NCBI GenBank assembly: GCA_963920665.1
Contig: OY987266.1
Coordinates: 25,656,248 to 25,720,247 of the forward strand
Length of the DNA: 64,000 nt
DNA from: Straminergon stramineum
Taxonomy: Eukaryota > Streptophyta > Bryopsida > Hypnales > Calliergonaceae
Direction: 5' to 3'
Part shown: one piece after another, positions 23,292-34,376 of the stretch
Layout: every line of letters begins with the position of its first letter
Numbering within the stretch: the first letter of the stretch is position 1
Translations under genes and position numbers: made by a program
Notes under the pieces: model-generated
The model's database searches: none
The model's input: the letters and a program-made list of their open reading frames with translations, nothing else
Told to the model about the DNA's origin: nothing

Positions 23292-23482
23292 TACACTGAA
23301 TAGGGATATTAAGGGGACCCATACTAATTAATCGACATTCCAGACTAAATAAATATCTATCTTTAGTGTACATCAGTAGTTATTGGAGTGTCTGGGGATG
23401 TACATCATGTTTCAAACATCTACAGTTTTCTAGAATTAGTCCCTTTAATTTTTTGGTCCCCTTAATACCCCTATTCAGTGTA
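23292..23482. mobile_element. 191-bp MITE with TA ends (mariner/Stowaway-like)
   Basis: The left arm TACACTGAATAGGGATATTA and the complement of the right arm, TACACTGAATAGGGGTATTA, both continue into AGGGGACC, giving nearly perfect 27-bp inverted repeats. TA at each outer edge fits a TA target duplication. No coding capacity. Confidence 0.8.
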
Positions 23483-24063
23483 GAAATTCTTCTCCTCATC
23501 CTTACTCCATCTTTGCTCCTATTTGGTCTTTGCTTTTATTTGCTGATCCATATTCCAATTTGGAGTTTGCATTAGCAACAGTCTTCCAAGACATTCATGA
23601 CAATCCTAATTCAATTGGTACTTTTTCACACATCAACTTTCTCCAACTAATCATCTCTCCTTCTAATTCACACTCCAATTAGTTGTTCCATGCTTCTCCC
23701 TTGGTACAATCATCTTCCAGACACTCACAACTTGAACAAACAACCAATTTGCAAAATGCCTGAAATCAAATAAACATTGAGAAGAAATTCCAATTAAATC
23801 TAGACTATGACATTCAAAGGCACTGAGCTTCCTAATTGGTAACTTAATTCACACTCAACTTGGGGCACTCACAGCACACACAGTCATTCACCTCAAAAAA
23901 ATATACATTATTAACCTTGATTCTTAATTTTCATTCAAAGAAACCAACTTGTTACAATTCCCAACATGATACAAACATAAGTTAGCCAAACATACATTCT
24001 AAGCAGTTTTAGTTCGGTAAATGACATTCGAATCATACAATCACAATCACACCCAGTCACCAC
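23483..24063. other. Intergenic stretch
   Basis: Nothing recognised. Confidence 0.4.
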
Positions 24064-24596
24064 TTAACCCCTAAATGCCCAAGGCCTGTTTGGAGCTTCT
24101 TGAAATTTGCAGTAAAGTGAACAAAAAGTCTACATTCTCACAAGTTGTACCAATTTTTTTTTAATTGTAACCATACAAATTCAAACTAGACATGTTAGAG
24201 ATCACGTACGAAAAGAAAACATAACAATATCACTTACAGATTGAAAGATTATAATGTTTGATCATGAAGGTGTTAAAACTATGAAAATTTTTCAATTCTC
24301 TTTTTGCAATGTGATTTTTCCTCCAAGCCCTAGTGTATTTGAGGCTCATTTCCAAGAGCCCTCAACACTATGGGAAGTCAAGATTGCAATGGACATTTTT
24401 GCACAAAATCTTGAATAGAAAAATCATAGTCCTTCATTTTTTTAAGATTGACTATTTAATCCTAAAACTAGCCTTCAAAAAGAGTTCTCCAAAAATTTTA
24501 ACTAATAATAATAATAATAGTAATTTGGTTGGGTTTTACTTAACTTCAAAGTTTTCAAAATGCCAGAATCTGGTGCCTTAGGCATTTCGGGGTTAA
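24064..24596 (+). mobile_element. TTAA-bounded element, 640-bp family, internally deleted copy (533 bp)
   Basis: It starts TTAACCCCTAAATGCCCAAG and its right end complements to TTAACCCCGAAATGCCTAAG. It is homologous along its length to 31269-31910 and 47467-48124 but lacks about 110 bp that those carry after the CTTTTTGC block (compare about 31510-31620). No coding frame is kept between copies. Confidence 0.8.
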
Positions 24597-26269
24597 AGTC
24601 AGGCATATAATAATGAACAAGGAATCACAAACTCAAATTTAGCCACTCAATAATTATCCAAACACAACACAATTCAAATTCAAATCACAATCACGACATC
24701 CAATTCATCAATACACACTCACAATCTCCACCGGCCACAACACCTTACACAATTAGGCAATTATACACACAAACACACATACACCAAAAATAGCACGAGA
24801 AGTCCATCACATTAATCAAAATAAAAAAATTACAAAACCACCAACGGCCAAGATGTTCACTCTCATAATAGGTAGTGGGTGAAAAACAAGTGGCCAATAG
24901 AACCAACTAAATAGTTCACAGCACTTGATGAACATCAACCACCAATCTAGCTTCTCAAATTTCATCTAGGCATCTACCCTGATCAAGCCTCTTGGGTTTC
25001 ACACTCAGTAATACCTATTTGGACAATTTATGATCTTTTCACTACGCTTAACACCAAATCAACAAACTAACCAGCCCAACTAAAAGACATCTTTTCAAGT
25101 TGTGTATGGTTGAGATTGTCATTGGAGAGAAATAAGGTTTGAAGGTCTTTGAATTGCTTATAAGTACACTTGACAACTTTCAATTCTAGGCCATGAATAG
25201 TAAATTAGAGGGAGGATGTACCTTGGCATGTAGATATTACAACACATATTGAGATGGTTTCACAACTAGAGCATACCTTTTGCAATCATTTGATTGGTTG
25301 TCCATTTCTTATTTTTAGAAAACTTATATAGAAAATTTAAAAGCCAAAAAGATTGTCACTTACATAATTATGTATGAAAGAACTTTAATCAATTTGCTTC
25401 ATGAGAAGGTTTAGTGGTGGCAAAGCTATACTAAGCTATTTAAGTACTAGGATTCAATTGGCATTCCTTGAGAACAATTTTTGTCAATTGTGAAGAACTT
25501 ATGCCATTTTGGTCCTTGGTAATTGGAAGTTGCTTGCAATATATTTATAAAAATTCATTTGGTATGTTTCCATAACAATTACTAATCACTCTTCATTTGC
25601 CTTAGACCTATATGTGCTAATACAATACTTAGAAACAAACAAACCATTCCATTTTGGAGACTTTAAAATCAAAATAATTATTGTTATAAGTAATTGAGTA
25701 AGTGCTATGATAGACAAAGTTCCATCATGCACTTGAGGTGCATAGAAATGCTTGATTTGCACTATTTTGCATTGAAATTTTGATAATTCTACCAAAACAA
25801 ATACTAGCTTATCCGCCCTTTTTTCATGAATAATTCATGACCTTCAACAACAAAAATTGAAGCTATTTCATCCTCACAATCTATATAAAATAAATACTAA
25901 AAAAATAAAAATCAGGAATAATTTTTTGAACTCTTATTATCTAATTTGAGATTTTGAACTTCAAAGTTGAATAGAAATTCAAAACAATCTTTAAATGGGT
26001 TGTTGCAAGAATGAGTAGTCAATTTTGTTCCTCTTTCATAGGTTTTACCCTTTTTTTTGGAGGTACTATAAAATTAGATTTTTTTTCTAAATATGTGAAA
26101 ATAGGGTCATTGTATAAACTTATAAGAAGAAAGTACCCCAAGAAGAAAAAGAAAAAGAAATTTCCATGAATAAAAGAATGAAAAAGGTGCATAATAAAAA
26201 GAAAATAGGTACTTCAATATTTTAATTTATAAAAAAATAGGGAAAAATTTTAAAAAGAAATTAGAAATT
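24597..26269. other. AT-rich intergenic stretch
   Basis: No gene recognised. Purine-rich low-complexity sequence lies near 26130-26270. Confidence 0.4.
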
Positions 26270-26735
26270 GTCCTTTTGGAAAAACTTCATGGTAAAGAAA
26301 TTTTACCAAAAGAATGAGCTTGAAACCATCTTTAATATTCAAAAGTGTGAGTGTAAAGGTACCCTATTTGCATGAATGTGGAGAATATAAAATAATTTAT
26401 TTTTAGATGCCCCTTGATGGAAACATGAACTCTTGTTGTAGGAATAGACCACAAAAATTTGAACTCTAGATCATTAATTTTAAGTATCCTTAATCCCCCC
26501 CCCCCCCACCTCTAAGTGTGACAAATTAGCAAAATTAACTTTTAAATATTAAATATTATTGTTTTTTTAAAACAAAGGACATAATTACAATAAAGATAGC
26601 ATCTCCAATAAAAAAATTCAAGATCATCGAGTTCATACTTCAAAAGTTGTAGTAGAGTATACATAGCTCTGTCACTCTCTATGTGACATAATTAAGTACC
26701 AATGTTTCTTGTAAACACCAAAATAGTATCTAAAA
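26270..26735 (-). repeat. Dispersed repeat family R1, copy 3 (uninterrupted)
   Basis: The reverse complement carries the R1 blocks in order with neither the LTR-like insertion nor the TTAA element. It thus shows both empty sites: TTTGTCACACTTAGAGG for the first and GTCCTTTGTTTTAAAAAAAC with one TTAA (26567-26570) for the second. A C-homopolymer lies at about 26493-26507. Confidence 0.7.
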
Positions 26736-28746
26736 CTTGGAAAAAATAATTCTTTCAATTATAAAAAATCTACATTAAAAGAATTAAAAATGTTCTCAAC
26801 ACTTTTCAATGAGACCTCTAAATTTATCATGCACAATGCAATGTGACAAAGCACTCTTTCATTGTAAATTTTCCAATTTCAAGCACTTGAAGATTAAATT
26901 TATTGAGGAGGGGAAGGGGCGAAGGGCATACAACATAGGTGGTCCTTCTCCCCCCCAATTGTCCTCTTTGTGCATTTAATGTTGACATTTTTCAAGTTTA
27001 TCAATTTAACGGATTGTAACCTTATGTATTGTAGCATGCATACACCATGAAATTCATGTTTAGTCATATTATTAAATTCTCACTTCAGGTTTTGGGAATC
27101 AAGGCAACCTATTGTGAAAAATATTGAATTATAATTTTCTTTTCCCTTACATTGAAAGCATGGGTCCTTTGTAGAATTGTAGAAACATTATCAATAATAT
27201 TGATCCCGTTTCACACTGGAAGCAAAAGTTGAAACTCATGAAACTCATAATTATTAAGCAAATTAAAAAAGTACATCAAACTAAAATGCCAAGTAACTCC
27301 ATCAAAGGAGCTCTAGTGCAATTTGTGTCCTAGGATACCTTACATCACTGGAACACAGCCCAGATTGGACAGAGTGTGGGCACTCAAATATCCAATTTTC
27401 AGACCACAATTACAAAAGCCAAACTTCTCAGTTTCTCTTTTCTTTCTGAAACATAATTACGGCTTAAACTTCTCAGTTTTCAATCCTCCAGTATGTAAGA
27501 AACGTTGTCACGAAGCTTCAATACTGTAGTTATGGACCAAACATATAATTCATGAAAAAACACTTGAGCTCTTCTTGTTGTAAACTATTTAAGTTCTCAT
27601 TTGCCTCTTGTGACTTATCATAAAGCACTTGAGCTCCCTAGTTCTTGTCATACTGGTGAAGTGAGAAATCAAGTCATACTCAATGTTCAGCTGCAAAATC
27701 ACAAGCTAGAAGAAGCTTCACAATGATATTAACTTTAATCATTAGAAGAAAACTATTTTGAAGCAGACAAGAAAAAAAATTAGAACCGAAAAAGAGATTA
27801 AGACATTTTTTCATATGTCTGCATTTCTTAATTAAAATTCAATATCCTGGCTAGCAATTCAAATAGTTTTATACTCTGTATTATACCAAAGTTCAATTGA
27901 CATTACCTGTATCTCACCAGAAGCTACATAAAAAGTTCACAATTCCCTGAAAAGAGACGTCCCCCTCCCTGCCCCCCCTGACTGAATTAAAAAATTAAAA
28001 ATAATTCACCTGATTTGCCCCTGCACCTTCAAAACCACAAAATACATATAGAATGCATATGGGTATGATATACAGAATATGAGTGTCTAACATGGCATAT
28101 TAATATGACACTATGTATGGCTGCAAGTATAAGTATTGGATGCAAAATATGGGATTATATAGAAAATGGATGTGTTGAAATGGACTACTCATATGATATA
28201 ACATATGGTACATGTATTGGATATGAGATTTGGTTGTTAATCCTACATGTAGCATGTCCAAAAAAATATGGATATGGAGGGCAATGAAAATTATACAAAT
28301 ATGGGGGTTATTAATTCACTCATTGGAGTGAATGCCTGACATTGTTTTCCTCCCAACCCTTTAGAAGAGACGAACAATGTATTCTTCAAATATAATCTCC
28401 ATGTAAGACAGTTTTGCTGTCATGACATGTTTGGATTGGTTAAGCAATCAAAGAAGTCAAACTGTTCAAGTCTCCTACATTGAGGTTATGTCCAATAATT
28501 GCAAAGTAGGACAAGTCATCAAAGATAATCGTACTTCAGTACCAACCTTGCCGCCCATGACTCCGAAGGTCCAAACCGACTATTATTTTGGATAACTTGG
28601 CCTGCTTTGAAATTACCTAGTCCATCCAATACCAAGTCAAGAAGCTACAATTCAAAATCGACTGACACAAGGAACCTGACCAGGTCTTCCTAATTTTAAA
28701 AAAATCATCAAAACTGTGGCTACCAAAGGCACATACCACCTCCAAG
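26736..28746. other. AT-rich intergenic stretch
   Basis: About 28040-28285 is a degenerate TATGGATATG-like simple repeat that leaves an open frame by chance. No gene recognised. Confidence 0.4.
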
Positions 28747-28754
28747 TATATAAA
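28747..28754 (+). promoter_or_regulatory. TATA-box candidate for the gene at 28901
   Basis: TATATAAA lies 147 bases before the ATG and 17 bases before the TTAA mini-element. A start site 25-30 bp downstream would fall at or inside that element. Confidence 0.35.
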
Positions 28755-28770
28755 TGACTCACGTTATGTC

Positions 28771-28849
28771 TTAACCCCTAGAGGACCATAGGTGCAAAAT
28801 ACAGTGTTGCAGAAGCCACCTGGTGGCCTTACGGTCTTTTAGGGGTTAA
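28771..28849. mobile_element. 79-bp TTAA-bounded mini-element in the leader of the 28901 gene
   Basis: It starts TTAACCCCTAGAGGACCATA and its right end complements to TTAACCCCTAAAAGACCGTA. Almost the whole element is inverted repeat around a short GC-rich centre. The ends match the 932-bp family (TTAACCCCTAAAGGACC), so it may be moved by the same enzyme. Confidence 0.75.
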
Positions 28850-28900
28850 CTTACTCCTTTTTTTCGAAATAGGATCCCGTTCTTCGTCGACTGACTGGAA

Positions 28901-29530
28901 ATGGTCGCAGTGTATAACTGTAGGCGTCAGAGGAGCGAGTCATCCTGCTTAACATCAACACCAAACCAAGATCAACACCGCTTGACCTCTGAAATGCAAT
29001 TGCCAGCTAGAGCGAGTGCCCAGCAGTTTGAAGCAACAATTACATCGGAGATGGCCCCCGACGATGGCTATGGCGATGAGGTTGAAGCTCCTCATCAGGA
29101 GCACATCCTCGCAACCGGGCTCGCAAGAGCGACGCAGCGAAGTCAATTGCAAGGTGCGGCAGTGAAGCCATGCGGGATTGTCTCACACTCCTCCGACGCG
29201 TACAGTGATACACCTGGTTTCTTCCCTGGAGCTTCGAATTCTCGGGACACAGCTCTCGACAGGATTTGGACCTTGGGGCGCTTCATCCTCAGCCAAGTCA
29301 ATTCAATGCTCTCCATGATTTTCGAATTTGTTCGGCGTAGGATGGTGCACCACTCTTCCAGCTTTCCCTTCGTGGTTGCAGATCGACGACATGCCCTGCA
29401 GAAAACCAAGCCCGAAACCAAGCTGGCTGTTAAAGAGGTGGAAGTGGCACCAGGGATCATTCTAGGATCCCTCTCTCTTGAAGACTTTAGGTTCATCACG
29501 AGCCTGCAATATATTGAGGAGCACTATTAG
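28901..29530 (+). CDS. Hypothetical protein, 209 residues, unrecognised
   Basis: A single open frame with clearly higher GC than its flanks, which argues for a real coding exon. The N-terminal ~110 residues are polar and rich in Ser, Gln and Glu and look disordered. Residues about 118-146 (from ALDRIWTLGRF to EFVRRR) form an amphipathic, partly hydrophobic helix; the C-terminus carries KEVEVAPGIILGSLSLEDF. No signal peptide, zinc finger or known domain could be named. The stop follows EEHY and no later exon is evident. It could be a lineage-specific single-exon gene or the retained exon of a larger one. No function is proposed. Confidence 0.5.
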   Translation: MVAVYNCRRQRSESSCLTSTPNQDQHRLTSEMQLPARASAQQFEATITSEMAPDDGYGDEVEAPHQEHILATGLARATQRSQLQGAAVKPCGIVSHSSDAYSDTPGFFPGASNSRDTALDRIWTLGRFILSQVNSMLSMIFEFVRRRMVHHSSSFPFVVADRRHALQKTKPETKLAVKEVEVAPGIILGSLSLEDFRFITSLQYIEEHY

Positions 29531-31268
29531 CATGTATCTCGGTGGAGTTTAGACTTGGGAAGTTTGGATCTATTCTACACAGTTTCGTAACTTTCGTTGC
29601 CTGTTCACGTACTTGCAATTATGTGCATGTTAGTGACAGTACGTATGTCGTTCTTCATTATGTTAGTACGTAAGAGTGCATGTGTTCAATGTGTACTTTG
29701 CAGCAATCGAACGTGCGTACTAATTTTCGACTGCATGCAAAGATTGTTTATGTTCTGCAAATACTTCGCGTTCGTGTTATGAACGCTTGTAAGAATGAAG
29801 GCACATATGGTGTAGAATTTGCTTAAATATATCTTGTCATCTTTTGTGTAAGTTTCTGATGCATGAAGGTTGTTAAATTGGCGTGATTCAGTGCGTCGAA
29901 ATTGTGCAATTCAAGTACACTAAAAACTAGACAGGGTTTAAACCTGAGATTCCTGGCCTGTACAAACGTTTGCTGTTTCAGTTGATCGAAGGAAAAACCA
30001 CAGTTTGAGTTGATGCATGGCAAAAAGAGCTTTCAAGCAAGTTTCATGTCTTAAAAGCTCCCGGACTTTTCATTTATCCTGTTCATTTTCAGTGGAACGC
30101 AAAGACGATCGATAGCATGATCAAGACCGATCCGTAAGATTTCGGTAGACAGTGTATGTCCCAAAACATACGGAATCACAAGTTTAGTCTAATTAATCAA
30201 TGCACTAACAGCAACTAGAATTGAACCGGGAAATTTCAGACAACCACAAGCGGTATTTCCGTTGATGATGATTAGGACCGTAATTCAGTTTCGCTTACCT
30301 AGTACAACTAGATATATATAATTATGCAAAACCTTGCCATTAGAAAAGAAAATTGACACGCAATGGAATGGAAATTCGCTTACTAGTAAACAATTGACCA
30401 TTTCTATTGTACGAGGCCTCGGGATATGAAACAAGGAATTGAGATGATTGAATGCGTAAGTTACCTGATTACTGTGCTCCCAGTAGGACCCCCGGCTGTG
30501 TCGATCAACATACGCTCCAGCAGTACGAACGCATTGCAAATTCAAAATCGTCTGGACTCCCCAGCTAATTAAGCTCTCAGTCCGTAACGAAAGCAAGCAA
30601 TGCTTCACCCTGCAATGAACTCTTCCGCTAGTTGGCTAAGGTCTTGCAGCTGAGCGGAAGTATAGTGCTCACAGAATGATTGCCCATACAGAATGATCTG
30701 AGGAATGTGAATTATAGCCATTGATTTCCAAGACTTAGTCAAGGTTACGATCTCCAGATTCTCCATATATTCGACCGTGCATCCCACAGTTTCCAGAATT
30801 CCAGGGCTTTATTCAAGCCAACATCGAATCAAAAGACGAAGTCGACGAGACAAAATCAATGAATCGATCCGGTGGTTCCGCACTTGACGAAGTCCAGTGG
30901 GTACACACGACGACGAAGTCTTCCGCTTTTGCATGACCATGGAAGGTGCGCGTCCGTCAACAATTTGATCATTATAACTCTGTCAAACTGAAGCTAGGTC
31001 CACTCCCATCCCACAACATGACTAAGCAAATGCACTTTGTATCATATCCAGCTTGCTACCGTTGAATTCGTATAAGGTTGGAGGCTGCAAATTAATCGGT
31101 GGTAGCCTCTTTGAAGATACCTCAACTTTCAACTTTATATATATACGGAGTATTATCCAAAACTCTTCACCGTCAGTTCTGTAACATTCCAGAGCACGGC
31201 TCTCACAACTTGGGCGGCTGGGCTTCCTATTCATTGTAATCGCGGTGAGTGTTGCTGCACATGCTCAC
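29531..31268. other. Intergenic stretch with elevated GC in parts
   Basis: Probably 3' flank of the preceding gene to about 29800. Between 30285 and 31234 the minus strand has three medium open frames (30285-30608, 30605-30787, 31022-31234) without recognisable domains; an unannotated minus-strand gene with introns is possible but not supported. Confidence 0.4.
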
Positions 31269-31910
31269 TTAACCCCTAAATGCCCAAGGCTTGTTTGGAG
31301 CTCCTTGAAATTTGCTCTAAATTGAACAAAAAGTCAACATTTTCACAAGTTGTACCAATTTCCTTTGAATTGTAACCGTACAAATTCAAACTAGACATGT
31401 TAGAGATCACATAGGAAAATAAAACATAACAATATTACTTATAGATTGAAAGATTATAATGTTTGATCATGAGGGTGTAAAAACTATGAAAATTTTTCAA
31501 TTCACTTTTTGCGTGTCAACTCTAAAAAGTTGGTCACTAAAAAAATATGAGGTTATAGGGCCTAGCATGCACAACCCCGATCAATTTATGACCTTTCAAA
31601 ATCTATTCTACAATTTTTTTCAATGAATTTTGAATGTGATTTTGCCTCCAAGATCCAGTGTATTTGAGGCTCATTTCCAAGAGTCCTCAACACTACAGGA
31701 AGTCAAGATTGTAATGGGCATCCTTGCACTAAATCGTCAATAGAAAAATCATAATCCTTTATTTTTCAGATCAACTTTTTTATCCTAAAACTAGACTTAA
31801 AAAAAAATTCTCCAAAAATATAAACTAATAATAATAATTTGGTTGGGTTTTACTTAACTTCAAAGTTTTTGAAACACCAGAATCTGGTGCCTTGGGCATT
31901 TACGGGTTAA
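31269..31910 (+). mobile_element. TTAA-bounded element, 640-bp family, full copy (642 bp)
   Basis: It starts TTAACCCCTAAATGCCCAAG and ends GGGCATTTACGGGTTAA. It is closely related to the copies at 24064-24596 and 47467-48124. The interior is AT-rich with no transposase frame. Confidence 0.85.
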
Positions 31911-33971
31911 TTATAATACCGTACCCGACTGGTTACCAATGGTTTCATTCTAGAACTAGCTCGAAGACTTGGGCCACGGAAAGAAGATGTCAAAGAATAA
32001 GAGCAGCTCAGGATACCCTGATTCTTTAGTAAATTACCTAGCATTTGGGCCAAAGGCGGAAAAGCAAGAGCCAGTCCAGACACAGAGATAGCCTGGAGAG
32101 ATAAGGTAGGATGACCCCGTTGCCGTCCCTTGGGTCGGTGCGCATGACGTGAGATACCTAGTCTCACAGGATTCACAAGATTCACAAGTACTACAGTAGG
32201 TAGAAACACCCAAAAGCGTCCCTGTTCCCTTTCATGCTCCTTTTCATGTGTAGTAGAGTTCCCTTGAAATGTTTCTAGTTGTTTTGTTTTGTTTTGTTAT
32301 GTTTTTTGACATAAATGAAACGGAATTTCATTGCAAAGGAGAAATTACAAACTTGCCAGACACAGGTGGTCTGGCAGGGACATGACACACAATGTTCCTA
32401 GGTTTTTATTAACCTTGGAACTACGCTGAGGAGTGAAATCATCCGATGAATGACAAAGGATATCTCTGGAGAAGACAGAGAAGCAATTCTTTATTTATTG
32501 TTTTTATGGTGGGAGGTGGGGGCTTGCAGAGTCTTCTTAGGCATGACTGCACGAGTCAGCCCTCATTGAAGGCCTTTCTTTTTTTAGAAGTACAAAGATT
32601 CAATTACAGCAAAAACCAAGAGCAACCCTGAGTTATTCCAGGGTAAAAGTATCTTCTCACGGTGTCATTAAATTGTCCCCTTACTTATTGTTGATTAGTT
32701 GATTGTTGATTTTGTCAGTTTTCAATTTCATGTCCACCTATGTGACAATTTTAGCGGTTTGAGAAGCTACCACTTTGAAAATTGACAGAAAATATATGCC
32801 ATATTCAAAAATTCTAATTTATTTCTTGAAAATTCAAGATTTTTGGATGCTAATACTTCAAAAGAAATTCCAGCAAAAGTTGCCTCCAACTATGTTGATT
32901 TGCTTATATGGATGGTTCATGGTGCTCCCACTGTAGTGTGCCCTGTGTCGTTGCCACAATACAATACAATACAAGAATTAGTAATTTTTTAATTTTTTAA
33001 TAGATAAAAATTTCAAAATTTGATATTTTTCCTACTATGAATTAGAATGTCATAAATGAAAGCCCATTTTGTTACCTCCACTTTGAGGGCTTTCTGATAG
33101 TACCAAGAACATGACCAGGGATACTCAGTCTGCGAGATCTCACCATAACAAATAAATAAAACAAACAACCTACTTCAAGGTATGGATTTTCTTAAGTGAT
33201 TAGAATGGCAAATCGAAGACTTATGTACATATATTTTAGAAGAAATTTATTTTTTTGTAGGTAACCTTTATTTTTGGGTACCATAGGGGCCACATTGCAC
33301 CATTTCAAAATAAATCTCTATTTTTCACCAAACCATAGAAGTCTTTTTTTGCTAGAGATTTTCCATTTCTACTTAAACCGTAGATGAAGTTGTCAAATTT
33401 TGGGTGGAAAAGTGCATGAGTATAATCTAAAAGTATTTTTTGGTCCAAATTCCAAAAGATAAATCACTTAAAATTAATGCTTAAAATTTTAAGTGATAGC
33501 CATCTCAACACTTTCTAAAAAAGGAAAAAGAAAGCAAAAACGTGGTGAAGGAAAAACACATATATATGACTTTCCATTGCTATCCATGGAGATTGTACTA
33601 GTCCATTTGCATGTTAATATGGCTCTTTTAATTCCCTAAACGTTTGTAATAGTGATTCAAAAGTGTCTTTTACAATTGTGGAATAATGAATGAAACTTGT
33701 GTCATAAACCACATGGTGTTCATTGAATTCGAAAAATGGTGACTATTCAACTTGATTAGAATCCTTTTGACCCCAATTCCACACCGAGTTGTTATATTAT
33801 AAATCCCTTGTAAAATTTCCACTACATTTGGATGTAACATGACAAAAATGAATGTAGAATTAGGGTTTGGGCTTGGGGCAATTTTAGATTTGCCTATTTT
33901 AACTTCTAAAGTTTCAAAGTCACCTTGGGGGGACTCATAGGATTTAGGGTAGGCTTGTGTACACGGTTGTG
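31911..33971. other. Intergenic stretch, possible retroelement debris
   Basis: About 31911-32210 is GC-richer. Near 32270-32440 the minus strand reads AATGAAATTCCGTTTCATTT followed by an (AAAAC)n-like tail, reminiscent of a plant LINE 3' end. An (AATAC)n run lies near 32955. None of this is strong enough for a separate call. Confidence 0.35.
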
Positions 33972-34376
33972 AGCATGTGAGCCTAGGATCATGAGCCCAT
34001 GAACTTAGAAGCCTAGGCTCCTATATTATTGATACCTATATTTTAGGTATCATCTATAGTTATAGGATGCTTATAATCATAGGTGTCTATGTTGTAGGTA
34101 CCTTATGTTATAGGCACCTTCCATGATTATAGGATGTTTATATAATAAGTGTATAATTATATTATGGGTATCTATGTTTTAGGTACCTTATGTTATTGGC
34201 ACCTTCCATGGTTACAGGATGTTTATATTATAAGTACCTATGTTACAAGCACCTTACATGGTTATAGGGTATTCATATTATAAATATGTATGTTATAAAC
34301 ACCTTCAATAGTTGTAACCAATATCTACTTATACCTAGGCTCAAGGCTCATTGGCTCATTTCTAGGCTCACATGCT
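33972..34376. repeat. Inverted-repeat element with internal ~50-bp tandem repeats
   Basis: The left end AGCATGTGAGCCTAGGATCA faces a right end whose complement reads AGCATGTGAGCCTAGAAATG, then GAGCC(A/C)ATGA. Between them about five degenerate units of GGCACCTTCCATGGTTATAG with TATGTTATA and GGATGTTTATA fill 34030-34330. The end motif resembles that of the 5000-6156 element. Confidence 0.6.

Noticed and set aside
30285..31234. Three adjacent minus-strand frames
   Set aside because: No recognisable domain, no shared frame and no convincing splice sites.
31911..32209. Minus-strand frame with a faint resemblance to a non-LTR reverse transcriptase (RQRGHPTLS, LAQMLGNLLKNQGI)
   Set aside because: The match to the RT core (QG-PLSP then a hydrophobic stretch) is too weak and frame-dependent. 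The LINE-like tail near 32270-32440 lies upstream of it on the minus strand, so the two do not form one element.
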